Source of the DNA: LMUY01 sp965198565
Lineage (GTDB): Bacteria; Pseudomonadota; Alphaproteobacteria; Acetobacterales; Acetobacteraceae
Length of the DNA: 64,000 nt
Reading direction: 5' to 3'
Assembly (NCBI GenBank): GCA_965198565.1
Contig: OZ240665.1
Location: 2,728,001-2,792,000, forward strand
The position numbers and the translations under genes are program-made. This document shows positions 9,589-18,256 of this stretch, in pieces (position 1 is the first letter of the stretch; every line of letters begins with the position of its first letter). Below the pieces are notes generated by a model that saw only the letters and a list, made by a program, of their open reading frames with translations, searched no databases and had not been told where the DNA came from.

Positions 9589-11105
9589 GGCTTGGCCTCC
9601 TCGGCTGGGGCGCGCAGCGGTTTGATCGCGTCGTAGAGCGCGGTGTAGCGGCCGTACAGCTCGGCATAGCGCGCCTGGTTGGCGGGATTAGGAATGACGC
9701 GGCGGCCCGGGCGCACGAAGGCGCTGATGCCGTCGTCGATGCTGCCGAAATGGCCGGCACCCACGGCCGCCAGGATCGCGGCGCCCAGGGACGGGGCTTC
9801 GCTGACATTCGGCACGCAGACCGGCAGCCCGGCGGTGTCGGCATGGATTTGCAGCCAGAGCGGCGAATTGGCCGCGCCGCCGCCAAGGATGATTTCGGAG
9901 GCGCCGAACCCGGCCTCGCGCATGCGGTCGATGATGGCGCGGGTGCCCAGGCCGATGGCTTCCATGGTGGCGCGGAATAGATGTGGCAGGCCGTGATGCA
10001 GGGTGAGGCCGACGATGGCGCCGCGGGCGAACGGGTCGGTGTGCGGCGTGCGGTTGCCCTGGAAGTGGTCCAGCATCAGCAGACCTTCCGCGCCCGGAGG
10101 CAGGTCGGCGGCGGCCTCGTTCAAGGCCTGGAAATCCAGCTCGCCGCCCGCCAGGCGACGCAGCCAGGCGATGATGGAGCCGGTCGAGGTCTGCCCGCCC
10201 TCGAGGATGTAGCGGCCGGGATAGACCGCGTCCTTGTAGGTGCCCCACAGGCCGGGCACGTGGCTGGGCGTTTGGCTGATCCCGAATTGCAGGTGCGACG
10301 AGCCGGTGATCAGAGCCAATTGCCCCGGCCGCGACACCCCCAGGCCAATCATGCCGATCAGCGCATCGGCCCCGCCCTGCACCACGACCGTGCTTGTGGT
10401 CAGCCCCAGATGCTCGGCGGCGGCCGTGGTGAGCGGGCCGATCACCGCCCCGGGGGCGAGCACCTCCGCGGGCCATTTGTCCAGCAGCGCCTCGATGCCC
10501 AGCGCGCGCAACAGGCTCGCCGGCCAGCCACCTGCGTCGGTGCGGTAGTGCCAGCGGATGGCGGCGTTGTTCAGGCTCGCGGTGCGGCGGCCGGTGAGGC
10601 GGAAATTGAGGAAGTCCTGGTATTCGCAAATCGTCGCCGCCTGCTCGAACACGGCCGGCTCATGGCGGTGCAGCCAGAGCGACTTGGGGATCATCCATTC
10701 GGCCGAGACCGGGCCGCGGCCGCCCCCGTTGAGGGCCAGCGCTGCGTCCTCGGTGGCCAGCACGTCGGCAGCTTCGCGGCCCGCCCGCATGTCCATCCAC
10801 AGGATGGCGGGGCGCAGCGCGCGGCCGGCCGCGTCGAGCGCCACGACGGTGCAGCAGGTGGTGGCAAGGCAGATCGCCTGCACCTCGCTGGCCATGACGC
10901 CGGCCTCGGCGATGGCGGACCGCACGGCGCGGCCGGCGGCTTGCCACCAGTCCTCGGGATTCTGCTCGGCGCGGGCGCCCGGGGCGAACTCGGTCGGGTA
11001 GGGGGATGTCGTGTTGCCGATGCAGTGGCCCCACAGGTCGAACACCCGGGCGCGCAAGCTTTCGGTTCCGCCGTCGACGCCGACCAGATAGGCCACCGCT
11101 CGCAT
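9585..11105 (-). CDS. FGGY-family carbohydrate kinase (pentulose kinase-like)
   Basis: This 506-residue FGGY kinase begins with GVDGGTESLRA (phosphate-binding loop) and has an ATP-site segment LGGGAANSPLW in its C-terminal half. The GTESLRA form and the CTVVALD segment place it near ribulokinase/D-ribulokinase-like enzymes; LsrK belongs to the same superfamily. It would phosphorylate an imported ketose or polyol. It is the first gene of the catabolic operon, 136 bp from the divergent SorC regulator. The start is uncertain: the ATG at 11105 directly abuts a GGAGG, too close for ideal use, and the next in-frame GTG codon is a possible alternative. Confidence 0.85.
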   Translation of the reverse strand: MRAVAYLVGVDGGTESLRARVFDLWGHCIGNTTSPYPTEFAPGARAEQNPEDWWQAAGRAVRSAIAEAGVMASEVQAICLATTCCTVVALDAAGRALRPAILWMDMRAGREAADVLATEDAALALNGGGRGPVSAEWMIPKSLWLHRHEPAVFEQAATICEYQDFLNFRLTGRRTASLNNAAIRWHYRTDAGGWPASLLRALGIEALLDKWPAEVLAPGAVIGPLTTAAAEHLGLTTSTVVVQGGADALIGMIGLGVSRPGQLALITGSSHLQFGISQTPSHVPGLWGTYKDAVYPGRYILEGGQTSTGSIIAWLRRLAGGELDFQALNEAAADLPPGAEGLLMLDHFQGNRTPHTDPFARGAIVGLTLHHGLPHLFRATMEAIGLGTRAIIDRMREAGFGASEIILGGGAANSPLWLQIHADTAGLPVCVPNVSEAPSLGAAILAAVGAGHFGSIDDGISAFVRPGRRVIPNPANQARYAELYGRYTALYDAIKPLRAPAEEAKP

Positions 11106-11163
11106 CCTCCTGGAGCCGCTCCTGTCCTCTTGTCCTGCACTGCGCTCATGCTGCAGCGCCGCG

Positions 11164-11229
11164 AACAGTTGTATCTTCCTACGACAAATGTTCTTGCGAC
11201 CAGACTTGTCGAGACCCCCGACATTTGTC
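11164..11229. promoter_or_regulatory. Candidate SorC-regulator operators between divergent genes
   Basis: Three related half-sites lie in the 136-bp divergent region. AACAGTTGT (11164-11172) and ACAAATGTT (11185-11193) are inverted with one mismatch and lie 21 bp apart centre to centre, two helical turns. GACAAATGT (11183-11191) and ACATTTGTC (11221-11229) are a perfect 9-bp inverted pair. SorC-family regulators bind such spaced repeats. Control of both the operon and the regulator gene from here is inferred. Confidence 0.6.
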
Positions 11230-11241
11230 AAGCACCGGCTC

Positions 11242-12255
11242 ATGAGCCAAATCGACGCCCGCCCGCTCTCGCTGCACCTCGGCGCAGAGCCCGACGAGAC
11301 GCTGATGGTGCGGGCCGCCTGGCTGTATCACCTGGTCGGCAAGACGCAGGAGGAGGTCGCGGCGCAGCTCGGCGTGCATCGCAGCCGGGTGGTGCGCCTG
11401 CTGGCCGAGGCGCGCGAACGCGGGCTGGTCAGCGTCAGCATCCATCACGATGCGGTGCGCGACCTCGAGATCGAGCAGGCGATTGCCACCGAGTTCGGCC
11501 TGGATTTCTGCTTGGCCACGCCGCCGGTCGGGCTCGGGGCGACGGACCACGCCGCGGTGGCCGCGGCACAAGCCACGCTGGCGCGCCGGGCCGTGGGGTC
11601 GGCGGCCGCGAGCTTGCTGCGCGGCCGGCTGGCGCAAGGGCCGCTGACCGTGGGCGTGAGCTGGGGCCGCACGCTGGAGCAGGTGGCGCTGCATCTGGCG
11701 GGCGCGCGCAACCCGGCGGCGCGGTTCGTCTCCTTGATGGGCTCGCTGACGCAGAACTCGGCCTCCAACCCGTTCGAGGTGGTGCAGGCGCTGGCGGCGC
11801 GGACCGGCGGCGAGGGGCATTTCCTGCCGGTCCCGTTCATTGCGGATAGCGAACGGGATCGCGACGTGCTGCTGTCCCAGCGCAGCGTGGCGGCGGCGCT
11901 CGACCTGGCGCGCGCGGCCGACCTCTACCTGATCAGCCTGGGCGAGCTGAGCGAGACGGCGATCTTACGCCAGCAGAACATGATCTCGGCCAAGGATCTC
12001 GCCGAGCTGCTGGCGGCGGGGGCGGTGTGCGACACGCTCGGGCGGTTCTTCGACGCGGCGGGCCGGCCGGTCGCGCACAAACTGGCCCGGCGTTGCCTGG
12101 CGGTGCCGTTCGAGGCGCTGCTGGGCCGCGAGGTGGTGCTGCTCGGCGCCGGGGTGGCGAAGGCGCGCGCGGTCGCCGCGGCGCTGCGCACGGGCGTGGT
12201 GCGCGGGCTGATCATCGACGGCGACGCCGCCCGGGTGTTGGCGGACAGTTTCTAG
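11242..12255 (+). CDS. SorC-family sugar-responsive transcriptional regulator
   Basis: This 337-residue regulator has an N-terminal helix-turn-helix (KTQEEVAAQLGVHRSRVVRLL, about residues 34-54) and a C-terminal effector domain with the SorC/LsrR-type GVSWGRTLEQ segment. The family includes LsrR, DeoR of Bacillus and SorC, which usually respond to phosphorylated sugars. It is divergent from the kinase-led operon and faces operator-like inverted repeats, so it most likely represses that operon until the phosphorylated substrate accumulates. The ATG at 11242 was chosen over an upstream in-frame codon because the latter would overlap the operator region. Confidence 0.87.
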   Translation: MSQIDARPLSLHLGAEPDETLMVRAAWLYHLVGKTQEEVAAQLGVHRSRVVRLLAEARERGLVSVSIHHDAVRDLEIEQAIATEFGLDFCLATPPVGLGATDHAAVAAAQATLARRAVGSAAASLLRGRLAQGPLTVGVSWGRTLEQVALHLAGARNPAARFVSLMGSLTQNSASNPFEVVQALAARTGGEGHFLPVPFIADSERDRDVLLSQRSVAAALDLARAADLYLISLGELSETAILRQQNMISAKDLAELLAAGAVCDTLGRFFDAAGRPVAHKLARRCLAVPFEALLGREVVLLGAGVAKARAVAAALRTGVVRGLIIDGDAARVLADSF

Positions 12256-12363
12256 CAACGTAGCCCGTATCGCACTTGAGCGATGCGGGAGGCGATGCCG
12301 CTCGCTCGGCGGCACCCGCATCGCCCGCGCGCAATATGGGCTACCTTCAGCCAGCGGAACGCA

Positions 12364-13281
12364 TCAGCCCGGCAAGTCGGTGTCGTACTGCACGCGCAGG
12401 ACCACGAACCAGGGATAGCGCGTGTCCACCACGCCGGTCGCCGGGTCGGCGAGGGTGCCGGCGGACGTGGTGGGGACGTGCTTTTCGGTGACGCTGTCAT
12501 CCACGTTGCCGCCGATGACGGTGAGCTGGCCCGGGTCGGCGGCCACCACGAAATCACAGTGGCCGGGAAAGGTGCTGCCGGTGGGCAGGTCGTCATAGGT
12601 CAGCGACTGCTTGGAACTGCGGCCGAGGCAGATCAGGTCGCCAGGCTGCGGGGCGTAGCGGTCTGGCCGTTGCGCCGTGACAACCCAGGGGCCGCTGCCT
12701 TGGTCCGCTTGGGTCTTGGCGGCGTTGATGTAGTCGGAATGGGTGGCGGAATAGGGGAAGCGGTCGCCCGCGCCGGCAATGCGCATGATGTAGCAAATGA
12801 ACGCGGCCGACCACGCGTAGCTGGCGTCCTGGCTTGGCGGGAACACTTGGCCGTTGGCGTTGTGCTTGCCCGTCCAATAGGCGGTGATGGAGCTGCTGTC
12901 CTCGCCTTCCCACCAGTATTCGCCGACGCGCTCCCATAGTCCGGGATAGCGTTCGGGCTTTTCGCCGGGGCCGCGCGGCGGGCGCGTGCCCTCCGGGTCG
13001 TCGTCCACTGGCTGGCCCCACAGCCGCCACTCGCGCAGCGCGATGGCGATGGCGTCGGCGCGGGAGAATGGCGCGTAGTTGAGGCGGCTGAACGGAGGGT
13101 CCTGCCCGAAGCCGGCGGAGGGGACGATGGGCGTGCTGGCGGTGATCACGGGCGGCGTGGCGCGCGAGCAGGCGGCGAGGGTGATGGGGAGCGCGAGTGC
13201 GAGCAGCCACCTTCGCCATCTTGCCCTCGTAAGTTCCCCTCTCCCGCTGGCGGGAGAGGGCAGGGTGAGGGTGGCTGCCAC
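12364..13281 (-). CDS. DUF2272 lipoprotein
   Basis: This protein of about 305 residues has a lipoprotein signal (RRWLLALALPITLAAC, lipobox LAAC) followed by a DUF2272 domain. The domain contains AYWTGKHN, SAAFICYIM and a PQPGDLICLGR segment like CHAP/NlpC-type amidase folds. The AFICYIM cysteine and the GHCDFVV histidine could be a catalytic pair. The start is difficult: no ATG or GTG lies between a palindromic repeat (13237-13260) and the signal peptide, so translation probably begins at GTG 13281 and runs through the repeat. It follows mtnA by about 100 bp. Function is unknown; outer-membrane anchoring is expected. Confidence 0.72.
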   Translation of the reverse strand: MAATLTLPSPASGRGELTRARWRRWLLALALPITLAACSRATPPVITASTPIVPSAGFGQDPPFSRLNYAPFSRADAIAIALREWRLWGQPVDDDPEGTRPPRGPGEKPERYPGLWERVGEYWWEGEDSSSITAYWTGKHNANGQVFPPSQDASYAWSAAFICYIMRIAGAGDRFPYSATHSDYINAAKTQADQGSGPWVVTAQRPDRYAPQPGDLICLGRSSKQSLTYDDLPTGSTFPGHCDFVVAADPGQLTVIGGNVDDSVTEKHVPTTSAGTLADPATGVVDTRYPWFVVLRVQYDTDLPG

Positions 13282-13349
13282 CTGAACAGATGCGGTTGCT
13301 CGGTCCGCAACACCTCTCACCCAAGCCCTCTCCCGCAAGCGGGAGAGGG
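13237..13349. repeat. Inverted pair of CTCTCCC-type hairpins
   Basis: Two perfect 11-bp stems, at 13237-13260 (loop TG) and 13326-13349 (loop AA), with GGTGAGGG and CTCACC facing each other. The first copy lies within the probable 5' coding end of the DUF2272 gene. Confidence 0.75.
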
Positions 13350-13378
13350 AGCTATGTCGGTGGGAGGGGACGCCTAAC

Positions 13379-14470
13379 TCACGCGCGTTCGGGGAACAGC
13401 GCCGCCAAACCATCCGCACTTGCCGCGCTTCGCCCCCGCTCGGTGATGATGCCACTCACCAGACGCGCTGGCGTCACGTCAAATGCCGGGTTCAGCGCCC
13501 GGCTGCCAGAGGCGGCGGTGCGCACCGTCGTCACTTTTCCGTCGAGCCCGCGCCCTGTCACCGTCGTCACCTCGCTGGCGTCGCGATGCTCGATCTCGAT
13601 TTCAGCCAGCCCGTCCGACACCGCCCAGTCGATGGTGGAAGACGGACACGCCACCCAGAACGGCACGCCGTTGTCCTGCGCGGCGAGCGCCTTGAGGTAG
13701 GTGCCGATCTTGTTCGCGACGTCGCCGGTGCGGGTCACCCGGTCGGTGCCGACGATCACCAGGTCCACCTCGCCACGCTGCATCAGGTGGCCGCCGGCAT
13801 TGTCGGCGATCACGGTGTGCGGCACGCCGTGGCGGCCCAACTCCCAGGCGGTGAGGAAGGCGCCCTGGTTGCGCGGCCGCGTCTCGTCGACCCACACTTC
13901 CACGGGCACACCACTCTCGTGCGCGGCATAGACCGGGGCCAAGGCGGTGCCCCAATCCACGGTCGCGAGCCAGCCAGCGTTGCAGTGCGTCAGCACGCGG
14001 GCGGGGCGGTTGGTGCGCGCGTGCATCTCCGCGATCAACCCGGCGCCGTGCTCGCCGATGGCTTGGTTCTGCGCCACGTCCTCTTCGGCAATCAGGCCCG
14101 CTTCGTCATAGGCCACCGCGACGCGTTCGGCGGAGGCGGTGTTGCGCAGCCGCGTCAGCATGCGCCTGGTGGCCCAGCGCAGATTGACGGCGGTGGGGCG
14201 CGTGCCGTTGAGCAAGCTGGCGGCGCGTTCCATCGCATCGCTGCTCGCGTCGGCCCGCACCGCCAGCGCGATGCCGTATGCCGCCACAGCGCCGATCAGC
14301 GGCGCGCCGCGCACCTGCATGCTGCGGATGGCATGCGCCGCGTCGGCCACCGTGGTTAGCCGCAGGAACTCGAGCGACCACGGCAGCTTGGTCTGGTCGA
14401 TGATGCGCACCGACCAGCCGTCGGACGGTTCGAGCCAAACGCAGCGATAGGGAGTGCCGTCGATCTTCAC
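13379..14470 (-). CDS. mtnA: S-methyl-5-thioribose-1-phosphate isomerase
   Basis: This 363-residue enzyme converts 5-methylthioribose-1-phosphate to 5-methylthioribulose-1-phosphate in methionine salvage, and can also act on 5-deoxyribose-1-phosphate. The MtnA/eIF2B-like fold is marked by RGAPLIGAVAAYG, the catalytic cysteine in THCNAGWLAT and the catalytic aspartate in GTDRVTRTGD. The length matches the family (350-370). It lies 5 bp after the UPF0262 gene in a three-gene minus-strand operon. No other mtn gene is in the window. Confidence 0.93.
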   Translation of the reverse strand: MKIDGTPYRCVWLEPSDGWSVRIIDQTKLPWSLEFLRLTTVADAAHAIRSMQVRGAPLIGAVAAYGIALAVRADASSDAMERAASLLNGTRPTAVNLRWATRRMLTRLRNTASAERVAVAYDEAGLIAEEDVAQNQAIGEHGAGLIAEMHARTNRPARVLTHCNAGWLATVDWGTALAPVYAAHESGVPVEVWVDETRPRNQGAFLTAWELGRHGVPHTVIADNAGGHLMQRGEVDLVIVGTDRVTRTGDVANKIGTYLKALAAQDNGVPFWVACPSSTIDWAVSDGLAEIEIEHRDASEVTTVTGRGLDGKVTTVRTAASGSRALNPAFDVTPARLVSGIITERGRSAASADGLAALFPERA

Positions 14471-14475
14471 CGTTA

Positions 14476-14955
14476 TCAGATCCTCTGGTGCAGCACGCAG
14501 ACGAGGGTGAATAGCCGCCGCGCGGTGGCGAAGTCGATGGCGGCCTTGCCGTCCAGCCGCTCCACCATCAACGCGGCGCCTTCGTTGTGCAATCCGCGCC
14601 GCCCCATGTCGATGGCTTGGATGCGCTCGGCGCGGCCCTCCTCGAGCGCCAAGGCGTAGCTGTCCACCAGCATCTGGTAGTCCTTGATGAGGCCGCGGAA
14701 CGGGCCCAGCGCGAGTGCCACCGCCTGCAGCGGCCGATCATCCACGCTGCGCACGTCGAACACCAGGCGGCCCTCCTGGATCGAGAGATGCAGCACGTAG
14801 GGGCCGGGATGCTTCTGCAACACGAATTGGTTTTCCGCCGCCAAATCGGTGGTGGCTTGGGCGCGGTCGGCCTCTTGCAGCGGGGACAGCCGTGTCAGCG
14901 CTTCGCCGTCCAGCACGACGCGCGCAATCCGGTTGGCGGCGAAGGCTTCGCTCAC
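14476..14955 (-). CDS. UPF0262 family protein
   Basis: This 159-residue alphaproteobacterial protein is of the UPF0262 family, recognised from the GPYVLHLSIQEGRLVFDVR core and the FRGLIKDYQMLVDSYALA helix. It has no signal peptide or membrane segment. The biochemical role of the family is not established. It overlaps the upstream DUF983 gene by four bases (ATGA) and is 5 bp from mtnA, so the three are cotranscribed. Confidence 0.85.
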   Translation of the reverse strand: MSEAFAANRIARVVLDGEALTRLSPLQEADRAQATTDLAAENQFVLQKHPGPYVLHLSIQEGRLVFDVRSVDDRPLQAVALALGPFRGLIKDYQMLVDSYALALEEGRAERIQAIDMGRRGLHNEGAALMVERLDGKAAIDFATARRLFTLVCVLHQRI

Positions 14956-15377
14956 GCCTCGTCGCTTTTCATGAAGCCCAGTTTGAGCATCAGCCCGAGC
15001 GTGGCGCCTTTGACGGGGCGCAGCAGCACCAGCGACAGGACGGCGGTGAACGGCAACCAGATTACAGTCTGCACCCAGGATGGCGGGTCATACATGCGGT
15101 CGCTGAGCAGCATCAGGCCGACCACCACATGGGCCACAATGAAGATGGTGAAGTAGGGCGGCGCATCGTCGGCGCGCAACGCACCGAGCGGTGCGCCACA
15201 CGCGGCGCATTGCGGCACCACGCGCAAGTAGCCGCTGAACGCCCGCGTCATGCCGCAACCGGGGCAGCGGCCGCGCGCGCCGCGCAGCATGGCAACGGGC
15301 GTTGAGCATGCGGCCCATGGCGAGGGTGACGGGGAGCGATCGGGCTGCCACCGAATCGGTTGGTTGGTATCCGGCAT
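14952..15377 (-). CDS. DUF983 small membrane protein
   Basis: This 141-residue protein has two CxxC pairs (CPGC and CAAC, about residues 38-61) followed by two hydrophobic segments. This is the zinc-ribbon plus membrane hairpin arrangement of DUF983. The first 30 residues are hydrophilic. It heads the operon with the UPF0262 gene and mtnA. The function of DUF983 is unknown; metal binding by the four cysteines is inferred. Confidence 0.85.
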   Translation of the reverse strand: MPDTNQPIRWQPDRSPSPSPWAACSTPVAMLRGARGRCPGCGMTRAFSGYLRVVPQCAACGAPLGALRADDAPPYFTIFIVAHVVVGLMLLSDRMYDPPSWVQTVIWLPFTAVLSLVLLRPVKGATLGLMLKLGFMKSDEA

Positions 15378-16008
15378 GCTGAACCTCGTTGGGCGGCCTG
15401 GGAGCGCAGCATAGGTCAGTTTGCGCCTGATTGCGAAGAACGCGGAGAGCCGGGCGCTGTTCCGCAAGCGGCGCTGCCGTTGAGGGCGCCGGGTCCAACA
15501 GCGGCCTAGTCTACCGGCCCCAAGTTGCGACAGTATTGACGACGCGACGCCCCAGCCTGCGTCGCGCGGTTCAAGCGGCCCGGGTGCCGCTTCGAGCGCG
15601 GTGGCAATGGATGCAAATGATGGTTTTGCGCCGGTAAATCGGGGCTGTGCGCACGCGCCTTGCAGGGGGGCCATGGCGCCTGCCATCGCTCTCCTCTTGT
15701 AACGGCCCTGATCGCGCCAGCCTGCGAAATGCAGTTTGTGGCGTCCCCGGCAAGTAAAGGCTTGCGTTTTTGTTTGACATGCTGATGCCGCACGCGAGAT
15801 AGCGGAGAGACTTGCGCGCGCGCGATTCGCACTGGGTCGCTTGCGCTGGCAAGGGCAAGGAGACGTGTCGATGCAACGATGCCGACCTGAACCACGAGAC
15901 TTCAGCGTGGCGCGCTGCCGTCGTCTGCCATGCCGCAACGGAACTGGCTGCAAGTGCGGCCGTTCGATCCCCATATCAATCAACACGGCCCTGAAGGAAC
16001 TTTGAGAC
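15378..16008. other. 631-bp gap without a convincing gene
   Basis: This divergent region lies between DUF983 (minus) and the histone-like gene (plus). The open frames on either strand are short and have no recognisable motif. It holds a possible -35 TTGACA (15774-15779) and probably a long leader for the histone-like gene. I see no tRNA, riboswitch or repeat here. Confidence 0.5.
15774..15802 (+). promoter_or_regulatory. Possible sigma-70 promoter for the histone-like gene
   Basis: TTGACA at 15774-15779 is a perfect -35 hexamer in a locally AT-rich stretch. A weak -10 (AGATAG) lies 17 bases further. The leader to the ATG at 16009 would be about 200 nt. Confidence 0.3.
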
Positions 16009-16617
16009 ATGACCCATGACGAGAGTCTGAAGGCCTCTGGCCGCACTCAGGCGATGGCGGTGCGCGCTGCGACCAAAGCGGCACCGAAAAAGGCCGCTCC
16101 GAAGGCTGCGCCCAAGCCGGCCGGCAAGACTGCTGCGGCGAAAGCGGCGCCCGCCAAGCTCGCGGCGAAAGCGGCGCCGGCCAAGGTTGCGGCCGCGAAG
16201 TCAGCGCCGAAGCCGGCCGCGAAGACGACCAAGGCTGCGGCCAAGCCCGCGAGCAAGAGCAGTGCGGTGAAGGCTGCGCCGGCGAAAAGGGCTGCGCCGA
16301 AGACCGCGACCAAGACTGCAACGGCGAAAGCCGCACCCGCCAAGGCGGCGACCAAGACCACCAAGGCGGCCGCCGCCAAGCCGGCGAAGGCAACGAAGGC
16401 CGCCAAGCCTGCCGCCGCCAAGCCGGCCAAGAGCGCCGCCGCCAAGCCCGCGAAGAGCGCAGCGGCGAAAACGATGAAGACCGCCAAGTCTCCCGCCAAG
16501 CGTTCCGCCGCCGCCAAGGAGCTGAGCTCCACCTCCAAGACCACGCGCCGCCGCAAGACGTCCGACACGTCGACGACCGAAGCGAGCCCCGCCGCCAGCG
16601 GCGAGACGATCAACTAA
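16009..16617 (+). CDS. Histone H1-like lysine/alanine-rich DNA-binding protein
   Basis: This 202-residue protein is made almost wholly of Ala, Lys, Pro and Thr in degenerate AAPAK/AAAKPAK repeats from residue 20 to 165. The tail (residues 166-202) is Ser/Thr-rich and less basic. It resembles the eukaryotic H1 C-terminal tail and bacterial HctB/BpH1-like proteins, which bind DNA non-specifically and compact the nucleoid. It is monocistronic, preceded by a long leader with AAGGAA about 16 bases before the ATG. The repeats make it prone to length variation between strains. A DNA-binding role is inferred from composition. Confidence 0.82.
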   Translation: MTHDESLKASGRTQAMAVRAATKAAPKKAAPKAAPKPAGKTAAAKAAPAKLAAKAAPAKVAAAKSAPKPAAKTTKAAAKPASKSSAVKAAPAKRAAPKTATKTATAKAAPAKAATKTTKAAAAKPAKATKAAKPAAAKPAKSAAAKPAKSAAAKTMKTAKSPAKRSAAAKELSSTSKTTRRRKTSDTSTTEASPAASGETIN

Positions 16618-16981
16618 TACCAGCGCGCGTTGATCTCGCCCCTCTGGTGGGCTGATGCCCATCCTCTCGCTGTACGTTTGTACGGGCGGCCGGACGTAAT
16701 CCTTCCGCGTTAACACATCGTCTTGATACGCGCCTGCCGTAGACGCTCCTTCTTCTCCCTCTCCCGTCCTACACGGGAGAGGGTCGGGGTGAGGGCTCTT
16801 AGGGCCAGCACAATCCAGCGACGTCAGGACATTACGCCGACAAATCGTGGCACTCGCACCCTCACCCCGGCCCTATCCCGCCCGTGGGAGAGGGAGATAT
16901 TCTCCGGTCAGGAGATGTGTGGATCCCGAAGGACGCAATCCGGCCGCCCGACGCGGGATCAACACCGTTGCGGTTTGATCT
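16618..16981. other. 364-bp gap holding repeats only
   Basis: This convergent region between the histone-like gene and the OtnK-type kinase has no coding signal. It carries a pair of palindromic repeats, annotated separately. Confidence 0.6.
16757..16894. repeat. Inverted pair of CTCTCCC-type hairpins
   Basis: The hairpin at 16757-16783 has a perfect 11-bp stem with loop CCTAC. A second, at 16871-16894, is imperfect. Facing GGTGAGGG and CCCTCACC motifs mark the head-to-head pair. It sits between convergent genes, where it could end transcription from both sides. Confidence 0.72.
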
Positions 16982-18256
16982 TCAGTCGAGGGCTTCAAAC
17001 GCGGCGGTGAAGAAGTCGCGCCCGCCGAAATTGCCCGATTTCAACGCCAGGTGCAGCGCCGGGCCACTCGCATCGGCGCCCGTGGTGTCAGCGTAGGTCC
17101 ACGGCACGCCCGGGTCGATCTCGGGGCCGATCTGCAGCCGAGTCACACCAAGGCGGGACACCACGGCGCCGGACGTCTCGCCCCCCGCGACCACCAGCCG
17201 GCGCACGCCGCGCGCCACCAGGCCTTCTGCAATCGCCGCCAGCGCCACTTCCACCAGCGCGCCCGCGGCCGCTTGGCCCAAGGCGGATTGTGTCGCTGCC
17301 ACACGGTCCGGCGGCGCCGAGGCGGCGATCACGACGGGCGTGGCGCCCAACTTGCCATCCACCCAGGCCAAAGCGTGCTGCGCCAGCGCGGCAGCGTCCG
17401 GCATTGCGAGCGGGTCGAGTTCCAGCGTCGGCACGCGGTCCCGCGCGACGCCTAATTGCATCAGCGTGGCGCGGGAGCAGGAGCCGGCGAGCACGGCCGC
17501 ATGGCCGCTGGCGGCGGGCAGGGCGGCTGCGTTCGCGTCGGAGGGTAGCAAGCCGGCCGCGCGGAAGTTGGCGGGCAGCCCCATCGCCACGCCCGAACCG
17601 CCGGTGATCAAGGCATGGTTGGCGGCCGCTTGGCCAATGGCCAACAGGTCGGCTTCGCTCACCGCATCGACGATGGCATAGCGCCGGCCGGCCTCCTTCA
17701 ACGCGGCCATGGCACGCCGGGTCGCATCCGCGCCTTGTGCCACGGTGGCGAACGGGACCAGCCCGACCGTGCCGTCGGTTTGGCGCGACAGCACGCGCAC
17801 GAGGTTGGCGTCGCGCATCGGCGTGAGCGGGTGGTGTTCCATGCCGCTTTCGTTGAGCAGCGCGGCGCCGACGAACAGATGGCCCTGGAACACGCTGCGG
17901 CCGTTGGCGGGAAAGGCGGGGCAGGCGAGCGCGAAGCCGCAGCCCAGCGCGTGCACCAGCGCGTCGGCCACCGGGCCGATATTGCCCTCGTCGGTGCTGT
18001 CGAAGGTGGAGCAATATTTCTGCACGAATTGCCGGCAGCCGGCTTGCTGCAGCCATTGCAGCGCGGCCAGGCTTTGCGCCACCGCCTCATGCACCGGCGC
18101 GGTGCGGGATTTGAGCGCCACCACCACGGCATCGGCCTGCGGCGCGGCCCCGGAGGGCACGCCGATGACTTGCACCGTGCGCATGCCGCCGCGCACGAGA
18201 GTGGCGGCAAGGTCGGTTGCGCCGGTGAAATCATCGGCGATGCAGCCGAGCAGCAT
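16982..18256 (-). CDS. otnK: Four-carbon acid sugar kinase family protein (OtnK-like)
   Basis: This 424-residue DUF1537/OtnK family protein has the N-terminal GCIADDFTGATD motif that defines the sugar-acid-binding domain. The C-terminal domain has GGETSGAVV and GPEIDPGVPW, which bind ATP. Members phosphorylate 3-oxo-tetronates or related acid sugars. Partners such as OtnC aldolase or OtnI are absent here. The start ATG overlaps the stop of the upstream glycosyltransferase (TGATG), so the two are coupled, an unusual neighbour for OtnK. The true substrate is therefore uncertain. Confidence 0.87.
   Translation of the reverse strand: MLLGCIADDFTGATDLAATLVRGGMRTVQVIGVPSGAAPQADAVVVALKSRTAPVHEAVAQSLAALQWLQQAGCRQFVQKYCSTFDSTDEGNIGPVADALVHALGCGFALACPAFPANGRSVFQGHLFVGAALLNESGMEHHPLTPMRDANLVRVLSRQTDGTVGLVPFATVAQGADATRRAMAALKEAGRRYAIVDAVSEADLLAIGQAAANHALITGGSGVAMGLPANFRAAGLLPSDANAAALPAASGHAAVLAGSCSRATLMQLGVARDRVPTLELDPLAMPDAAALAQHALAWVDGKLGATPVVIAASAPPDRVAATQSALGQAAAGALVEVALAAIAEGLVARGVRRLVVAGGETSGAVVSRLGVTRLQIGPEIDPGVPWTYADTTGADASGPALHLALKSGNFGGRDFFTAAFEALD

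Noticed and set aside
15506..15895. Minus-strand ORFs in the 15.4-16.0 kb gap
   Set aside because: Two overlapping frames, neither with a ribosome site, motif or neighbour logic.
16047..16613. Hydrophobic antisense ORF opposite the histone-like gene
   Set aside because: The Ala/Val/Leu-rich sequence is the mirror of Lys/Ala codons, not a real membrane protein.
16009..16617. CRISPR-like or tandem-repeat array in the 16 kb region
   Set aside because: The periodicity is explained by degenerate AAPAK codons of the histone-like protein; there are no spacers.
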